From assembly GCA_049653045.1 (NCBI GenBank), contig JBASFN010000114.1, positions 1-10,489 on the forward strand: DNA of 10,489 bases. Reading direction: 5' to 3'. The position numbers and the translations under genes are program-made. Below are positions 1 through 6,926 of this stretch, piece by piece. The DNA is from UBA7657 sp049653045. GTDB lineage: Bacteria > Pseudomonadota > Alphaproteobacteria > Micavibrionales > Micavibrionaceae. A model generated the notes under the pieces. It saw only the letters and a program-made list of their open reading frames with translations. It searched no databases and was not told the origin of the DNA. How positions within the stretch are numbered: the stretch's first letter is position 1; every line of letters begins with the position of its first letter.

Positions 1-323
1 ATCGGCCGATTGTAGTCAAAGCGCGATAAGTCCAAAGATAGATCAACAAGGCCGCATTTAATGCTTTTTCACCCAAAAAAGCAAGAAGAAACATGCTTTC
101 GGATCGCCCTCAAATCCCAAAACATGAGCAAATATCCCGCCTCCCTCCCAAAAACCGTCAAAACCGCCCGGAATATAGCAATTAACACCGCTGGCACTGA
201 CCGACGACGAACAAAAAACCTATAAATATGACCGCAAGAAAAACACCAACATCGGCTTCCGCCTCGACTACCCCTCGCCGCGCACATGCGATATACTCGC
301 CCGGCAAAAAGGTTTCGATAACA
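1..323. other. Region without a convincing intact gene
   Basis: No intact gene is supported here. One plus frame ends in a stop at 27-29 and could be the last codons of a gene outside the window, but eight codons are too few to judge. A short AT-rich inverted repeat lies at 62-69 and 76-83 (TGCTTTTT / AAAAAGCA, six-base loop); it has no T-run on either side, so I do not call it a terminator. A coding-like frame covers the right half and is listed separately. I see no tRNA and no clear promoter for the rhomboid gene. Confidence 0.5.
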
Positions 324-361
324 ATGACAAACACCCCCGGCAACAACGGCCACGCTCCGAA
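179..361 (+). pseudogene. Coding-like open frame, possible frameshifted or non-ATG small gene
   Basis: This frame is open from the stop at 176-178 to a TGA at 359-361 and contains no ATG. Its codons from 191 to about 328 have a clear preference for C or G at third positions (30 of 46 by hand count), better than the competing upstream extension of the rhomboid frame. The peptide reads plausibly (for example NIGFRLDYPSPRTC, then ILARQKGFDNND). The only possible starts are CTG codons at 191 or 197, without a Shine-Dalgarno sequence. The neighbouring frame, with ATG codons at 61 and 124, is open up to this point, so a single-base shift near 176-195 would join them into a protein of about 80-100 residues. 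The end overlaps the rhomboid start by 38 bases. I do not recognise the family. It could be a decayed gene, a sequencing error or chance. Confidence 0.3.
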
Positions 362-1085
362 CGGCCAAAACGGCTCCAACGGTGAAGACAAAATCGTCCA
401 TTTCCCCTCGCTGGCGGAGCGACGGGCAAAAATCATGGCGCAAAATAAAAAACCCAAGCAAAAACAGCCGCCTTTCCTCAACCTGTCGCGCATTCCACCC
501 TTCACCCGCGCTATGATCGCCACCTTTATAATCGTCCATATCGTGTTAACGCTCCTCCCGCCCGAAACTCAGGCGCAAATCGTCTACACCTTCGGCTTTG
601 TCCCGGCCTATTTCACCGGCGCGCTAAAACCTTTTCCATGGGGCGCGGGCATCAGCCCCCTCACCCATCTTTTCCTCCATGGCGGCTGGATGCACATCGC
701 ATTCAACACCGTCATGGCACTCTCGCTCGGCATGGTGTTCGAGCGCACATTTGGCACGCGCCGCATGGTCATCTTTTTCTTCCTGTGCGGGCTGGCCGGG
801 GCATTGGCCTATTTCATCACCGCGCCCTTTTCCGAAGCCCCCGTCATTGGTGCGTCGGGCAGCATCAGCGGCCTGTTCGGCGCGGTAATCGTCCAAATGA
901 ACGAACGCCCCGGCATGCACACGCGCTTTAAAACCCCCTGGCCGATCATCGGCTTCTGGCTGGCCTTTATGGTATTAAGCGGCATGCTATCGGGCGACGC
1001 GCTGGCGTGGCAGGCGCATGTCGGCGGCTTCCTCGCCGGGATCGGTCTTTACTACGGCATGAAATCGGGAAAAATAAAACTCTAA
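324..1085 (+). CDS. Rhomboid-family intramembrane serine protease
   Basis: A 253-residue protein. Rhomboids cleave transmembrane segments of other membrane proteins inside the inner membrane. The signatures are complete: HGGWMHIAFN at residues 119-128 (second-helix His and Asn of the oxyanion region), GASGSISG with the nucleophile at Ser178, and AHVGG with the catalytic partner at His232. About six hydrophobic segments fill residues 60-250. The first 50 residues are hydrophilic and rich in Asn and Gly, then Lys, and are presumably cytosolic. I chose ATG 324 because an AAAAAGG lies upstream (306-312). The in-frame ATG at 228 would add 32 residues of unlikely composition without a ribosome site, in a stretch where another frame codes better. 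The gene converges on hemY and overlaps its stop. The substrate cannot be inferred. Confidence 0.9.
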   Translation: MTNTPGNNGHAPNGQNGSNGEDKIVHFPSLAERRAKIMAQNKKPKQKQPPFLNLSRIPPFTRAMIATFIIVHIVLTLLPPETQAQIVYTFGFVPAYFTGALKPFPWGAGISPLTHLFLHGGWMHIAFNTVMALSLGMVFERTFGTRRMVIFFFLCGLAGALAYFITAPFSEAPVIGASGSISGLFGAVIVQMNERPGMHTRFKTPWPIIGFWLAFMVLSGMLSGDALAWQAHVGGFLAGIGLYYGMKSGKIKL

Positions 1086-2446
1086 ACCTGCGGCAATTCC
1101 AAAAGCACATCGCCGCCGCTTAAATGCAAAACCGGAGCCGCCGCTGTCACCGCCGGAAAATCCCACTGAATAGTATTGAACGCACCGTGAGGATACGCAA
1201 TTGGCTGCCACGCGTCATAAATCCGCCCCGTCTCGCGGCAAACCCAAACACGCGGCGGCGGCGCGGCGGCGGCCTTTTCCAGCCAATGCGCGGCCTCAAC
1301 ATCATCATGGACAGATCGTTTTTCAATCTCCGCCCGCAACATATAAAGACGGGAATCATCCAAAACCTCACCCGCTTTTTCCAAATGCCCCCGCGCCTCG
1401 CCCCAAAGTGCCGCCTCCATCGCCGCACGCGCCACAATCAACTGCCCCTCGGCATAGTCAGGCTTTAAAATCACCAACCGTTCAGCCCATTTAAGCCGCT
1501 CCAAACGGTCGTCACCCTTTGCCGGGCTAAACATCTCCATCCACAACGCGGCGATCACCGCATGCCCTGTCCGCACCCAGATCTTTTCAACCAGCTTCAC
1601 CGCCTTGCGAACGCGCCCATCTTGTTTATGAACACGCGCCAACACCTCAACAGCCGGAACAAAAAGAGGATCGATTTTAAGCACGGCAACAAATTTCTCC
1701 ACCGCCCGCACTCTGAATCCTTGCTTCAATAAATCCTGCCCCTCGATCATCAGCATCGCCATGCGATCACTCCGCGCAGCAATGCGCTCAACCGCGCCGA
1801 CTTTCTCCGCCCGCAGCAATAATTTCCGCGCCCCATTCCAGTCTTGCGTTTTAATCTCAAGATCATACGCAATCCGCAGCATCCATTTTTGCTTCGGATA
1901 TAAATTCAGACCGCGCTGCGCCAGCCCCAATGCCTTCGGATAATCCTTCGCATCCAGCGCACCTTGGAGCAACCCGCGCACTCCAAGAAACGCCGTATCC
2001 CGGTTCTCCAACATCGCCTCAAACACTTGACGCGCACCCTCTTCATTGCCGTTCAATCGCTCCGCCTGCGCCCGAAGCAAAAGCGGCATACCCTTATCCG
2101 ACGGCAAAAATTTCGTCGCCCGATACGCCTGATAAGACGCAATCTTCGCATCCCCAGCCGCCACCGCCGTCAACCCCAACGCCAACGCACGATGCCCCTT
2201 CTCCCGATCCGTCATCTGTCGGTAACGCCGATAAGCACGAGGAACATTGGCAACAGCACGAATGATTTGATAAATAAAAATCGCCATCAGAATGACGATG
2301 ACTAAGGCCGCCAGAAATACGCCCGTCTTGACGCGCAGCGTATAATCCATCCACTCAAGCGTTACAACGCCCGGCCTATCGGCCAGCCAAACAACCGCCG
2401 CGACAAAAACACCTACCTTTATAATATACCAAAGTGCGCGGAGCAT
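1082..2446 (-). CDS. hemY: HemY-domain TPR membrane protein
   Basis: A 454-residue protein of the HemY N-terminal-domain family. This is not the protoporphyrinogen oxidase that is also called HemY. Two hydrophobic helices at residues 5-22 and 42-60 anchor it in the inner membrane. The Arg/Tyr-rich stretch NVPRAYRRYR follows, then helical repeats of TPR type from about 85 to 390. The family lies next to hemC and hemD in many proteobacteria; its biochemical role is unsettled, and an organising role in heme synthesis is inferred from linkage. The C-terminus keeps the Trp-containing frame of the alphaproteobacterial family (Trp401, Trp413, Trp428). As I recall that family, two CxxCG pairs should lie there, and only Cys403 remains. 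It is last in the operon, 36 bases after the mitofilin-like gene, and its stop overlaps that of the rhomboid gene. Confidence 0.85.
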   Translation of the reverse strand: MLRALWYIIKVGVFVAAVVWLADRPGVVTLEWMDYTLRVKTGVFLAALVIVILMAIFIYQIIRAVANVPRAYRRYRQMTDREKGHRALALGLTAVAAGDAKIASYQAYRATKFLPSDKGMPLLLRAQAERLNGNEEGARQVFEAMLENRDTAFLGVRGLLQGALDAKDYPKALGLAQRGLNLYPKQKWMLRIAYDLEIKTQDWNGARKLLLRAEKVGAVERIAARSDRMAMLMIEGQDLLKQGFRVRAVEKFVAVLKIDPLFVPAVEVLARVHKQDGRVRKAVKLVEKIWVRTGHAVIAALWMEMFSPAKGDDRLERLKWAERLVILKPDYAEGQLIVARAAMEAALWGEARGHLEKAGEVLDDSRLYMLRAEIEKRSVHDDVEAAHWLEKAAAAPPPRVWVCRETGRIYDAWQPIAYPHGAFNTIQWDFPAVTAAAPVLHLSGGDVLLELPQV

Positions 2447-2474
2447 TTTATATCTCTGTGAAGACCCGCGCCTC

Positions 2475-2500
2475 GATCCCCACTATTGCTTGAGGGGATC
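2475..2500 (-). repeat. Perfect 7-bp inverted repeat across the mitofilin stop codon
   Basis: GATCCCC (2475-2481) and GGGGATC (2494-2500) are exact inverted copies around a 12-base loop. In the minus-strand mRNA the hairpin would cover the last codons and TAG (2485-2483) of the mitofilin-like gene, 29 bases before the hemY start. No T-run follows, so an intrinsic terminator is unlikely. A role in mRNA processing or in tuning hemY translation is possible but inferred. Confidence 0.45.
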
Positions 2501-4078
2501 TTCTAGCGCAGGTGAGGAATTGGAACGCAGGATGGTAATACCGGTTTCTTGATCTTTCATCATTTCAGTTGCACCGGAAATATTCAATCCACGCGACGGA
2601 GAGCCGTAAATCGCAACTCCATCCCCTATTTTTTTACCAAAAAACTGGTTCAAGACATTTTTAAATTGATGCGCCAACACGGTTGCCTCTGCCTTAGAAA
2701 CCCAAGGCTGGATGGCAACAGCAGCAGGCCCGTCCAAAGTCCTGATCTGTCGAAGCGCGCCCTCAACATCACCCGCCTCCAGCATCTTATCGGCCTTGGC
2801 CAAGGTATTTTGCGTCGGCGTACCGCTAATAGGCTCCCCGTTTTTTTCAACCTGCAATATATCACCAAGACGCGCCTTCGCTTTATCTTCGAGCGAAACA
2901 TCCTCGCCCTGAAGCGAAGCCACAACCACATCCCCGGCCAACCCGCGAAACTCCTTTGAAAGCCCGGCAGGAGTTAAAACCCCCTGCTGCGCCTGTGGCG
3001 CAAGCCGATCAATCGCAGCTAACAATTGAGGATCCTCATTGCCCACCAGTTTTTTCAGCAACACCAGATCATTTTCAAACGACTGATTATCGCGCTCAAG
3101 CGTCGAGCGGAATTGTGTCATACCAAGAAGCAAGGCGGCGGCTTTCATATCCTGCGGTGGCACACCCGCAAAAGCCTCGGCCAATGCCGGGTTCTGAGCC
3201 GGGGCAGATTGCAGAGCCTGCTCCAACGCCGCCGGATCACCCTCCGGCACGCCGGAAAGAAACGCCGACAATTCAGAAGCCATAGAACCAATTTGCTCCT
3301 GCCCGCCGACACTGGCACTCAACATCTGAAGCCGCGCAATCATCTCTGAAAGCGTCGCGCCAGCAGGAATCCCCGTCGCTGTAGAAACATGCTCCTCAAG
3401 ACGGGCAACGCGCTGCTCAAGACTACCCGCATCCGGCGAAAGAACATCAACCGAAACGCCTCTCATTTTTGTAACTGAAGTACCAAAAGCAGTTTCTACC
3501 GTCTGTAATTTCGAGCGTATCTGGGCAAATTCCGCTTCAAAATCATCAGGGATAAGACGGCTTAAAAAACTTTGCTGTGCCTTAATGCCGCCGACTTCCC
3601 GCTCAAGCGTCGAAAATCGCCGCTCATTCTGCGGCAACAACAAAAGAACAACCGACGCAACCGCGAGCAAAATCAAAACAACATTGACCGCAATACTCTT
3701 GGCCACGGCATTTTGCTCAACGCGAGCCATTTGCTGCTTCAGACCCCCGGAATAATCATCACCAGATCTCGGCGAGACAAAATCCGGAATAGCCTTTTCT
3801 GTCAACCGAACAAAAGGAGCCTCTTTCCCATTTTCATTGGCAATATCCGCGGCTGGCAACGAACGTACGGATTGCATGACATCTGAAAGATCAAGACCGA
3901 GCTGTTGGGCAACCATGACAATCTCGGCACGCCGCGCACCGGGAATGATATTACGTTTCTTCCATCCCTGAACGGTCGTCACAGGTACGTTAATTTTATT
4001 GGCCATAGGACGTATCCCGCCAAACCGCTCAATAATGGCTTCAGCATTCTCTATAGCGGCCGGTTCGTTCTGCGACAT
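2483..4078 (-). CDS. Mitofilin/Mic60-like membrane protein with N-terminal HTH domain
   Basis: A 531-residue protein in the slot that HemX occupies in hemCDXY operons and mitofilin occupies in alphaproteobacteria. Mic60-type proteins have one N-terminal membrane helix and a coiled-coil periplasmic body, and shape membranes. Here residues 128-148 are strongly hydrophobic, heptad-like sequence follows to about 260, and the C-terminal part (AGDVEGALRQIRTLDGPAA, then QPWVSKAEA) matches the family's last helical region. Unusually, residues 10-68 form a compact helix-turn-helix of the Cro/YdaS-like type seen in small alphaproteobacterial regulators, with FGG at 19-21, TTVQGWKKR at 34-42 and IPGARR at 45-50. 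That domain would face the cytoplasm. I start at 4078 because GGAG lies seven bases upstream; an in-frame ATG at 4114 would overlap hemD. Assignment to Mic60 rests on context, topology and weak C-terminal similarity. Confidence 0.75.
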   Translation of the reverse strand: MSQNEPAAIENAEAIIERFGGIRPMANKINVPVTTVQGWKKRNIIPGARRAEIVMVAQQLGLDLSDVMQSVRSLPAADIANENGKEAPFVRLTEKAIPDFVSPRSGDDYSGGLKQQMARVEQNAVAKSIAVNVVLILLAVASVVLLLLPQNERRFSTLEREVGGIKAQQSFLSRLIPDDFEAEFAQIRSKLQTVETAFGTSVTKMRGVSVDVLSPDAGSLEQRVARLEEHVSTATGIPAGATLSEMIARLQMLSASVGGQEQIGSMASELSAFLSGVPEGDPAALEQALQSAPAQNPALAEAFAGVPPQDMKAAALLLGMTQFRSTLERDNQSFENDLVLLKKLVGNEDPQLLAAIDRLAPQAQQGVLTPAGLSKEFRGLAGDVVVASLQGEDVSLEDKAKARLGDILQVEKNGEPISGTPTQNTLAKADKMLEAGDVEGALRQIRTLDGPAAVAIQPWVSKAEATVLAHQFKNVLNQFFGKKIGDGVAIYGSPSRGLNISGATEMMKDQETGITILRSNSSPALEDPLKQ

Positions 4079-4085
4079 AATCGTG

Positions 4086-4089
4086 CTCC
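4086..4089 (-). promoter_or_regulatory. Ribosome binding site that sets the mitofilin-like start
   Basis: On the minus strand GGAG stands seven bases before ATG 4078, within the 17-base gap after the hemD stop. The alternative ATG at 4114 has only a close-set AGGG and lies inside hemD, so the shorter product is preferred. Confidence 0.65.
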
Positions 4090-4095
4090 GTCTTT

Positions 4096-4842
4096 TTATA
4101 AATTCTGATGACATGCGGCCCTGATAAGCTCAATCATTGAAACCCTGTCTGGCCGGGTGGCGGCGTACGCTTCACCCCACGAGACTGACCGTACGGACTC
4201 TAACACAGCAGGACTTATACACAAAGCTTTAATGCCGGAAAGACTTGATATAACACCCGCATCACGGGCAAGCTGCACAAAATTTTCAGCCGTACGTTTT
4301 GAAAAAAAAGTAACAGCCCGAACATCTCCCGCTTCCAAAGCTGCAAGACAGAAATCGGTTAAACAAGTCGCCGCTTCCGCCTCATAGACGATCAAAGCAT
4401 CAACCATAATACCGTTGCACCGAAGAACCTCGGCAAGCGGAAAACCAGTATGCGTTCCACATATATGTAAAAAAATCCCCTGATTTGACACCGCTGCAGT
4501 TTTCAATTGAAGCAACTCGGCAAGATCTCCCCCGTCACCTCCGGCACTATAAACAATGTCATAACCGAGATCACGCGCAGCCCTGGCTGTATGATCGCCA
4601 ACGGCAAAAACGGGCATTAGCCGCGCCGCATCCGGACAACCAAACACACGTACAGCATGAACACTGGTAAAAATCAGCCCCGCATAACGATCAAAATCAA
4701 CGGGCGGATAGGCCTTCGGAACAATCGCCAACATCGGCTCAATCATCGCATCAAAACCAATGCCTTTTACATCCTCCGCAAACGCCCGCGCCTCGACCAA
4801 GGGGCGGGTAATCAGGATCAAATTCTTGCCCGCGCCACCCAT
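4096..4842 (-). CDS. hemD: Uroporphyrinogen-III synthase
   Basis: A 248-residue cytosolic enzyme that closes and inverts ring D of hydroxymethylbilane to give uroporphyrinogen III, the branch-point precursor of heme, siroheme and corrinoids. The family is poorly conserved, but the expected landmarks are in order: the first strand ending in TRP (12-14), LIFTSVHAV around 56-64, VGDHTA (81-86), VYEAEA (152-157) and FFSKRTAENF (179-188), and the length is normal. It starts two bases after the hemC stop, so the two genes are very probably translationally coupled, which fits the instability of the HemC product that HemD consumes. Nothing appears truncated. Confidence 0.93.
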   Translation of the reverse strand: MGGAGKNLILITRPLVEARAFAEDVKGIGFDAMIEPMLAIVPKAYPPVDFDRYAGLIFTSVHAVRVFGCPDAARLMPVFAVGDHTARAARDLGYDIVYSAGGDGGDLAELLQLKTAAVSNQGIFLHICGTHTGFPLAEVLRCNGIMVDALIVYEAEAATCLTDFCLAALEAGDVRAVTFFSKRTAENFVQLARDAGVISSLSGIKALCISPAVLESVRSVSWGEAYAATRPDRVSMIELIRAACHQNL

Positions 4843-4844
4843 GA

Positions 4845-5816
4845 CTACAACAAATCCAGAGGGGCTTTTTCCCGGAGCCTCCGTCCCATATCAAAACCAA
4901 ATTTTTCCGCCACAGAAGTTTGCCATATCCCTTCCGAAGCAGCACCATCCAACGCCCCGCTTTCTTCGTAACTTTGAAGCCCATCCGGAGACACCAGCCG
5001 CATCCGCAAACGCAAAGAATTATTTTCCAAAACAGAGATGACACCAACAGGGGTGCGGCACGATCCACCCAATCCGGCAAGAGCCGCACGCTCCACCGAA
5101 GCGCACAACATCGTTCTTTTGCAATTTATTTGGCCAAAAATGGACAGTAATCCCTCAGAATTTCTTTTAATCTCAATGCCAACAGCACCCTGAGCCGCAC
5201 AGGGAACAATATCAAAATCAGAAGCACAAAACGAAATAGATTTGTCCATTTTTAGCCGATTCAATCCGGCAACGGCCAAAACAATTCCGGCCAATTCTCG
5301 GTTCTCTTTTAATTTCTGTAATCGCGTCCCAACATTCCCGCGCATCGACACGATTTTCAAGTCAGGACGCATCCCCAAAATCATGCCTTGCCGCCGCAAG
5401 CTGCATGTTGCGATAACGCTCCCCTGCGGCAAATCCCGTAGCGATTTTATGGCATCGTTTTTCTCCCGCAAAATCACCGCGTCACGCACATCCTCACGCG
5501 GCAACATTGCCGCGATCTGAAGCCCCTCCGGCAACACCGTTTCCATGTCCTTCATCGAATGAACGGCGGCATCAATCGCTCCGGCCAAAAGCTGCTCCTC
5601 GATCTCCTTGGCGAACAGCCCCTTATTACCGCCCAGACGCTCTAACGGCCCCTCTCCTTGCTCCGGCGTCCAGTCGCCCGATGTCCGGATAACAACGGTT
5701 TCTACCTCAACCTCAGGCCGCGCCAAAGCCAGCGCCTCCCGCACCATCTCCGCCTGCCGGAGCGCCAAAGGCGACCCCCGTGTCCCTAATTTAATCTTCA
5801 TTGGTTTGACAGTCAT
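4845..5816 (-). CDS. hemC: Porphobilinogen deaminase (hydroxymethylbilane synthase)
   Basis: A 323-residue cytosolic enzyme that joins four porphobilinogens into hydroxymethylbilane. Visible are GTRGSPLAL (11-19), HSMKD with the catalytic Asp at residue 90, the SLRRQ segment, and GLGGSCRTPVG with Cys253, which carries the dipyrromethane cofactor. ATG 5816 is preferred because GGGA precedes it closely. ATG 5801, five codons in, starts at the usual MKIKLGTRGS but has no ribosome site. It is the first gene of the minus-strand operon, 27 bases from divergent tsaD; its promoter must lie within the tsaD 5' coding region. Confidence 0.96.
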   Translation of the reverse strand: MTVKPMKIKLGTRGSPLALRQAEMVREALALARPEVEVETVVIRTSGDWTPEQGEGPLERLGGNKGLFAKEIEEQLLAGAIDAAVHSMKDMETVLPEGLQIAAMLPREDVRDAVILREKNDAIKSLRDLPQGSVIATCSLRRQGMILGMRPDLKIVSMRGNVGTRLQKLKENRELAGIVLAVAGLNRLKMDKSISFCASDFDIVPCAAQGAVGIEIKRNSEGLLSIFGQINCKRTMLCASVERAALAGLGGSCRTPVGVISVLENNSLRLRMRLVSPDGLQSYEESGALDGAASEGIWQTSVAEKFGFDMGRRLREKAPLDLL

Positions 5817-5834
5817 ATTCCCAGCCTATATCAA
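5806..5834 (+). promoter_or_regulatory. Candidate sigma70-type promoter for tsaD
   Basis: A perfect TTGACA (5806-5811) is followed after 17 bases by TATCAA (5829-5834), four of six matches to TATAAT. Transcription would start near 5841, only a few bases before ATG 5844, so the mRNA would be leaderless or nearly so. The -35 lies within the first codons of hemC. The assignment is by inspection only. Confidence 0.4.
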
Positions 5835-5840
5835 CGGGAT

Positions 5841-5868
5841 ATTATGTACGTATTGGGCATAGAAACAA
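5841..5868 (-). promoter_or_regulatory. Candidate promoter for hemC operon, inside tsaD start
   Basis: Reading the minus strand, TTGTTT (5868-5863) and CATAAT (5846-5841; five of six matches) are 16 bases apart. The -10 overlaps the tsaD start codon. Initiation near 5834 would give a leader of about 18 bases carrying GGGA before hemC. The -35 is weak. This site overlaps the footprint of the tsaD promoter candidate, so the two could exclude each other. Confidence 0.35.
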
Positions 5869-6917
5869 GCTGTGATGAAACCTCCGCCGCCATCGTAACC
5901 GGGGAAGGCAAAATCCTGTCCAACCTAGTCCTCAGCCAGATCAAGGAACACCGGGCGTTCGGCGGCGTTGTTCCCGAAATCGCCGCCCGCGCCCACCTCG
6001 ACCACCTGCACACCCTGATTAAGGCCGCTATCGAGGACGCTCATATAGAATTCAAAGACTTAAACGCCGTCGCCGCCACCTGCGGCCCCGGCCTGATCGG
6101 CGGCGTTCTGGTCGGCATGATGGCGGGCAAGGCCATATCCGCCGCGCTCAAAATCCCATTTATCGCCGTCAACCATCTAGAAGGGCACGCCCTCACCCCG
6201 CGCCTGACCGATAAAATCGAGTTTCCGTACCTCCTTCTCCTCATCTCCGGCGGCCACACGCAGATATTAGTGGCCGAGGATGTCGGCAAATATAAACGCT
6301 GGGGCACGACGCTGGACGACGCCGCCGGCGAATGTTTCGACAAATCCGCCAAGCTGATGGGCCTTCCCTATCCCGGCGGCCCACAAGTTGAAAAAATGGC
6401 CGCCCTCTGCAAAAACCCGGCGGAAGCCTTAAAACGCTTCGACCTCCCCCGCCCAATGATGCACCGAAAAGAACTGGATTTCTCCTTCTCCGGCCTCAAA
6501 ACCGCCGTCCGCAATTACATAGACGCCCTGCCCGAAGGCGATCTTCAGCAAAAAGACGTAGCCGATCTGTGCTATTCCTTCCAAACCGCCATGGCCGAAA
6601 CCCTCAGCGACCGCTGCGACAAGGCATTGCAAAGATTCAAAAATGAATACAAAACCAAAACAGCCCTCGTCGTCTCCGGCGGCGTCGCCGCTAATTCCGG
6701 TATCCGCAAAGCCCTCGAAAAAACCACCACAAAACACGACGCAACGCTCTACGCCCCGCCTGTATCCCTATGTTCCGACAACGCCGCCATGATCGCTTGG
6801 GCAGGAATCGAACGATTAAAAAAAGGCCTGACCGACCCCCTCGACACCAAAGCCCGCCCCCGCTGGCCTCTTGACCCCTCCGCCGAACCAAGGCACGGTG
6901 CAGAGGTAAAGGCTTAA
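5844..6917 (+). CDS. tsaD: tRNA threonylcarbamoyladenosine transferase subunit TsaD
   Basis: A 357-residue cytosolic protein of the Kae1/TsaD (formerly Gcp) family. With TsaB and TsaE it transfers the threonylcarbamoyl group to A37 of ANN-decoding tRNAs. Family marks are GIETSCDETSAA at the N-terminus, GGVVPEIAARAH, the metal-binding pair His111 and His115 in NHLEGHAL, ISGGHTQ, VSGGVAANSG near the C-terminal end and CSDNAAM with the metal ligand Asp312. The start is well placed, with GGGA upstream. The length is normal for alphaproteobacteria. Divergence from hemC is a recurring arrangement in the class. gpsA follows after nine bases. Confidence 0.97.
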   Translation: MYVLGIETSCDETSAAIVTGEGKILSNLVLSQIKEHRAFGGVVPEIAARAHLDHLHTLIKAAIEDAHIEFKDLNAVAATCGPGLIGGVLVGMMAGKAISAALKIPFIAVNHLEGHALTPRLTDKIEFPYLLLLISGGHTQILVAEDVGKYKRWGTTLDDAAGECFDKSAKLMGLPYPGGPQVEKMAALCKNPAEALKRFDLPRPMMHRKELDFSFSGLKTAVRNYIDALPEGDLQQKDVADLCYSFQTAMAETLSDRCDKALQRFKNEYKTKTALVVSGGVAANSGIRKALEKTTTKHDATLYAPPVSLCSDNAAMIAWAGIERLKKGLTDPLDTKARPRWPLDPSAEPRHGAEVKA

Positions 6918-6926
6918 GGAAACAAC

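Noticed and set aside
1..10. ATCGGCCGAT perfect 10-base palindrome
   Set aside because: It is at the window edge, too short to mean anything alone, and no second copy was noticed.
62..83. AT-rich hairpin as a transcription terminator
   Set aside because: There is no GC stem and no T-run after it in either direction.
228..323. Longer rhomboid reading frame starting at 228
   Set aside because: It has no ribosome site, weak codon bias and low-complexity residues; ATG 324 fits better.
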